NCBI GenBank assembly: GCA_963846855.1
Contig: CAWJXK010000004.1
Location: 496,001 to 560,000 of the forward strand
Length of the DNA stretch: 64,000 nucleotides
Reading direction: 5' to 3'
Source: CAIWHR01 sp963846855
Lineage (GTDB): Bacteria > Pseudomonadota > Gammaproteobacteria > Burkholderiales > Casimicrobiaceae
A program made the translations under genes and the position numbers. Of the stretch, positions 61,848 to 64,000 are shown one piece after another (the stretch's first letter is position 1; each line of letters begins with the position of its first letter). The notes beneath the pieces were generated by a model. It saw only the letters and a program-made list of their open reading frames with translations, ran no database searches and was not told the origin of the DNA.

Positions 61848-63248
61848 ATGAATCAGGGAACGATTGTTCAATGCATCGGCGCGGTCGTCGACGTCGAGTT
61901 CGCGCGCGACCAGCTGCCCAACATCTACGACGCGCTCAAGATGGACGAGATCGGGTTGACCCTCGAGGTCGAGCAGCAGCTCGGTGACGGCGTCGTGCGG
62001 ACGATCGCGCTCGGCTCCTCTGACGGACTGCGCCGCGGCATGAAGGTGATCAACACCGGTGCGCCGATCTCGGTCCCGGTCGGCGCGAAGACGCTCGGCC
62101 GCATCATGGACGTGCTCGGCCGGCCGATCGACGAGAAGGGTCCCGTCGATTCGAAAAAGACCTTGTCGATCCATCGCAATGCGCCAGCCTTCGACGAGCT
62201 CTCGCCCTCGCAGGAGCTGCTCGAGACGGGCATCAAGGTGATCGACCTTATGTGTCCGTTCGCCAAGGGTGGCAAGGTCGGCCTGTTCGGTGGCGCCGGC
62301 GTGGGCAAGACGGTCACGATGATGGAGCTCATCAACAACATCGCTACCGCCCACTCCGGCCTGTCGGTGTTCGCCGGGGTCGGCGAGCGCACGCGCGAGG
62401 GCAACGACTTCTATCACGAGATGATCGCGTCGGGCGTTATCGACAAGGACGACCTCTCGAAGTCGAAGGTCGCGATGGTGTACGGCCAGATGAACGAGCC
62501 GCCCGGCAATCGGCTGCGCGTCGCGCTGACCGGACTCACGATCGCCGAGGATTTCCGCGACGAGGGCCGCGACGTGCTGCTGTTCATCGACAACATCTAT
62601 CGCTTCACGCTGGCCGGCACCGAAGTATCGGCGCTGCTCGGCCGCATGCCCTCCGCCGTGGGCTATCAGCCGACGCTGGCCGAGGAGATGGGCCGCCTGC
62701 AGGAGCGGATCACCTCGACCAAGACGGGCTCGATCACGTCGATCCAGGCCGTCTACGTTCCCGCCGACGACCTGACCGACCCGTCTCCGGCGACGACGTT
62801 CGGCCACCTCGACGCCACCGTCGTGCTGTCGCGCGACATCGCCTCGCTCGGCATCTATCCGGCGGTCGATCCGCTCGACTCGACGTCGCGCCAGGTCGAC
62901 CCGAACGTCGTCGGCGAGGAGCACTACAACACGACGCGCGGCGTGCAGTCGGTGCTACAGCGGTACAAGGAATTGCGCGACATCATCGCGATTCTCGGGA
63001 TGGACGAGCTCTCTCCCGAAGACAAGCTCGCCGTGTCCCGCGCGCGCAAGATCCAGCGCTTCCTGTCGCAGCCGTTCAGCGTCGCCGAGGTGTTCACCGG
63101 ATCGCCCGGCAAGTACGTGTCGCTGAAGGACACGATCAAGGGCTTCCGCATGATCGTCGACGGCGAATGCGACGCGCTGCCGGAGCAGGCGTTCTACATG
63201 GTCGGGACGATCGAGGAAGCGTTCGAGAAAGCGAAGACGCTGCAATAG
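61848..63248 (+). CDS. atpD: ATP synthase F1 subunit beta
   Basis: 466 aa catalytic subunit: Walker A GGAGVGKTVTMMELI, the catalytic Glu in GERTREG, and the signature FIDNIYRFTLAGTEVSALLGRMPSAVGYQPTL. The DELSPEDKLAV motif near the C-terminus (the DELSEED region that contacts gamma) is intact. Confidence 0.98.
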   Translation: MNQGTIVQCIGAVVDVEFARDQLPNIYDALKMDEIGLTLEVEQQLGDGVVRTIALGSSDGLRRGMKVINTGAPISVPVGAKTLGRIMDVLGRPIDEKGPVDSKKTLSIHRNAPAFDELSPSQELLETGIKVIDLMCPFAKGGKVGLFGGAGVGKTVTMMELINNIATAHSGLSVFAGVGERTREGNDFYHEMIASGVIDKDDLSKSKVAMVYGQMNEPPGNRLRVALTGLTIAEDFRDEGRDVLLFIDNIYRFTLAGTEVSALLGRMPSAVGYQPTLAEEMGRLQERITSTKTGSITSIQAVYVPADDLTDPSPATTFGHLDATVVLSRDIASLGIYPAVDPLDSTSRQVDPNVVGEEHYNTTRGVQSVLQRYKELRDIIAILGMDELSPEDKLAVSRARKIQRFLSQPFSVAEVFTGSPGKYVSLKDTIKGFRMIVDGECDALPEQAFYMVGTIEEAFEKAKTLQ

Positions 63249-63258
63249 GCGCAAATCC

Positions 63259-63681
63259 ATGGCCCACACAATCAAGGTCGACGTCGTCAGCGCGGAGGAG
63301 CAGATCTTCTCCGGCGATGCCGAGTTCGTCGTGCTGCCCGGCATCATGGGCGAGCTCGGCATCTATCCGCGCCACACGCCGCTGCTGACGCAGATCAAGC
63401 CGGGAGCGGTGCGCATCAAGATCCCCGGCCAGGCGAACGAGGAGCTGGTGTTCGTGCATGGCGGTTTCCTCGAAGTCCAGCCGGCGCACGTCACGGTGCT
63501 CGCCGACACAGCCATTCGCGCGCACGACCTGGACGAGAAGGCGGCGCTCGAAGCGAAGCGCGCGGCCGAGGAGACGATGCAGAACAAGACCTCGCGCGAG
63601 GAAATCGCGCAGGCCGAGGCCGAGCTCGGCATTGCGGTCGCGCAACTCGCGGCGATCCGGAAGCTGCGCCACCGCGCCTAA
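63259..63681 (+). CDS. atpC: ATP synthase F1 subunit epsilon
   Basis: 140 aa. N-terminal beta-sandwich (AHTIKVDVVSAEEQIFSGDAEFVVLPGIMGELGIYPRHTPLLTQIKPG) and a C-terminal two-helix domain rich in Glu/Ala that can inhibit ATP hydrolysis. Last gene of the operon, followed by a strong terminator. Confidence 0.97.
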   Translation: MAHTIKVDVVSAEEQIFSGDAEFVVLPGIMGELGIYPRHTPLLTQIKPGAVRIKIPGQANEELVFVHGGFLEVQPAHVTVLADTAIRAHDLDEKAALEAKRAAEETMQNKTSREEIAQAEAELGIAVAQLAAIRKLRHRA

Positions 63682-63711
63682 AGGCCGACACAATTCTGGG
63701 GGGAGGCAACG

Positions 63712-63740
63712 GGGCGGCCGAAGATGGCCGCCCTTTTGTT
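63712..63740 (+). terminator. atp operon terminator
   Basis: A perfect 8-bp GC stem (63712-63719 with 63726-63733), 6-nt loop and a TTTTGTTT tail, 31 bp after the atpC stop. Confidence 0.9.
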
Positions 63741-63776
63741 TGATCTGATCCGTGGCAGGCGCAGGGCCGTTGGCGT

Positions 63777-63799
63777 AGGATGTTGCATCGCAACATCCT
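63777..63799. promoter_or_regulatory. 10-bp inverted repeat, candidate operator
   Basis: AGGATGTTGC (63777-63786), three bases, GCAACATCCT (63790-63799): a perfect 10-bp palindrome just 12 bp upstream of the last gene's start. The size fits the operator of a dimeric repressor. The TTGC-N3-GCAA core is reminiscent of sites of PHB-type regulators, but I cannot assign the protein. Confidence 0.55.
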
Positions 63800-63811
63800 C
63801 GCGTACAGACG

Positions 63812-64000
63812 ATGTCACGACTGTCCAATCGCACTTTCGACGAGATCAAGGTCGGCGCGACCGAGACGGTCAGCCGCACGCTGACCGCGACCGATGTCGA
63901 GGCGCTGGCGCTCGCCGCAGGCGATGTCGAGGGCTTTCATCTCGAGGGGGGCAGTCCCGACGACCGGATTTCGGCGCAGGGTGCCTCCGCCATCGCGCTG
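63812..64000 (+). CDS. MaoC-like dehydratase domain protein, N-terminal part (runs off the window)
   Basis: 63 codons from the ATG at 63812 with no stop before the window ends. The start RTFDEIKVGATETVSRTLTATDVEALALAAGDVEGFH matches the MaoC-like hot-dog fold, with the catalytic Asp and His in the AGDVEGFH segment (GDxNPxH in most relatives; the Asn-Pro is replaced here). In betaproteobacteria such N-termini belong to (R)-specific enoyl-CoA hydratases or to fusions with phosphate acetyl/butyryltransferase; which applies here cannot be told. Confidence 0.7.
   Translation, partial: MSRLSNRTFDEIKVGATETVSRTLTATDVEALALAAGDVEGFHLEGGSPDDRISAQGASAIAL

Overview
The window is a 64 kb piece of a GC-rich proteobacterial chromosome that spans the replication origin region. 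Gene order points to a betaproteobacterium, probably Burkholderiales-like: prs/tRNA-Gln/ispE/lolB, DUF4390-ntrY-ntrX beside rsmB-fmt-def, gyrB-dnaN-dnaA divergent from rpmH-rnpA-yidD-yidC-mnmE, then mnmG-rsmG-parA-parB and the atp operon. A PEP-CTERM protein suggests an environmental, exopolysaccharide-making lineage. The species cannot be named from the sequence. Nearly all genes are core housekeeping genes.

Layout. 0-9 kb: rplY, an SDR oxidoreductase, prs, then a ~4.6 kb insertion between prs and tRNA-Gln(TTG), then ispE, lolB and a TPR protein, all on the minus strand except the insertion's large gene. The insertion is bounded by the intact tRNA-Gln and a displaced copy of that tRNA's 3' half, the footprint of a tRNA-targeting integrative element. 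It carries a class III nucleotide cyclase fused to a STAND-type ATPase and TPR region, plus a PEP-CTERM protein, and no integrase. 11-18 kb: mutM, a dynamin-like GTPase, yfhL-type ferredoxin, coaD, rsmD, ftsY and rpoH. The rpoH promoter is overlapped by a near-perfect CIRCE element. 17.6-24.9 kb: ntrX (ATPase motifs destroyed), ntrY, DUF4390, rsmB, fmt, def. 25-34 kb: LysM protein, dprA, topB, an ALDH7-like dehydrogenase and a subtilisin-like protease with two C-terminal repeats.

34-44 kb is the origin core: gyrB, dnaN and dnaA run left, while rpmH, rnpA, yidD, yidC and mnmE run right, with DnaA boxes both in the dnaA-dnaN gap and upstream of dnaA. 44-54 kb: an AbrB-family membrane protein, a trans-aconitate-methyltransferase-like enzyme, GTP-dependent PEP carboxykinase, a PfkB kinase, two parS sites, then mnmG-rsmG-parA-parB. 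54-64 kb: a membrane protein of unknown function, a peroxiredoxin, a BNR-repeat protein paired with a ThiS/MoaD-like protein, the complete atpIBEFHAGDC operon with its promoter and terminator, and the start of a MaoC-domain enzyme that runs off the end.

The genes cooperate in three main ways: chromosome replication and segregation (dnaA, dnaN, gyrB, parA/parB/parS, topB, dprA), envelope and translation assembly (rnpA-yidD-yidC, ftsY, lolB, def/fmt, rsmB/D/G, mnmE/mnmG, rplY), and energy and stress (atp operon, pckG, rpoH, peroxiredoxin). The most unusual items are the tRNA-bounded island, the CIRCE element on rpoH, the ATPase-dead NtrX, and rnpA's lack of a conventional start codon.
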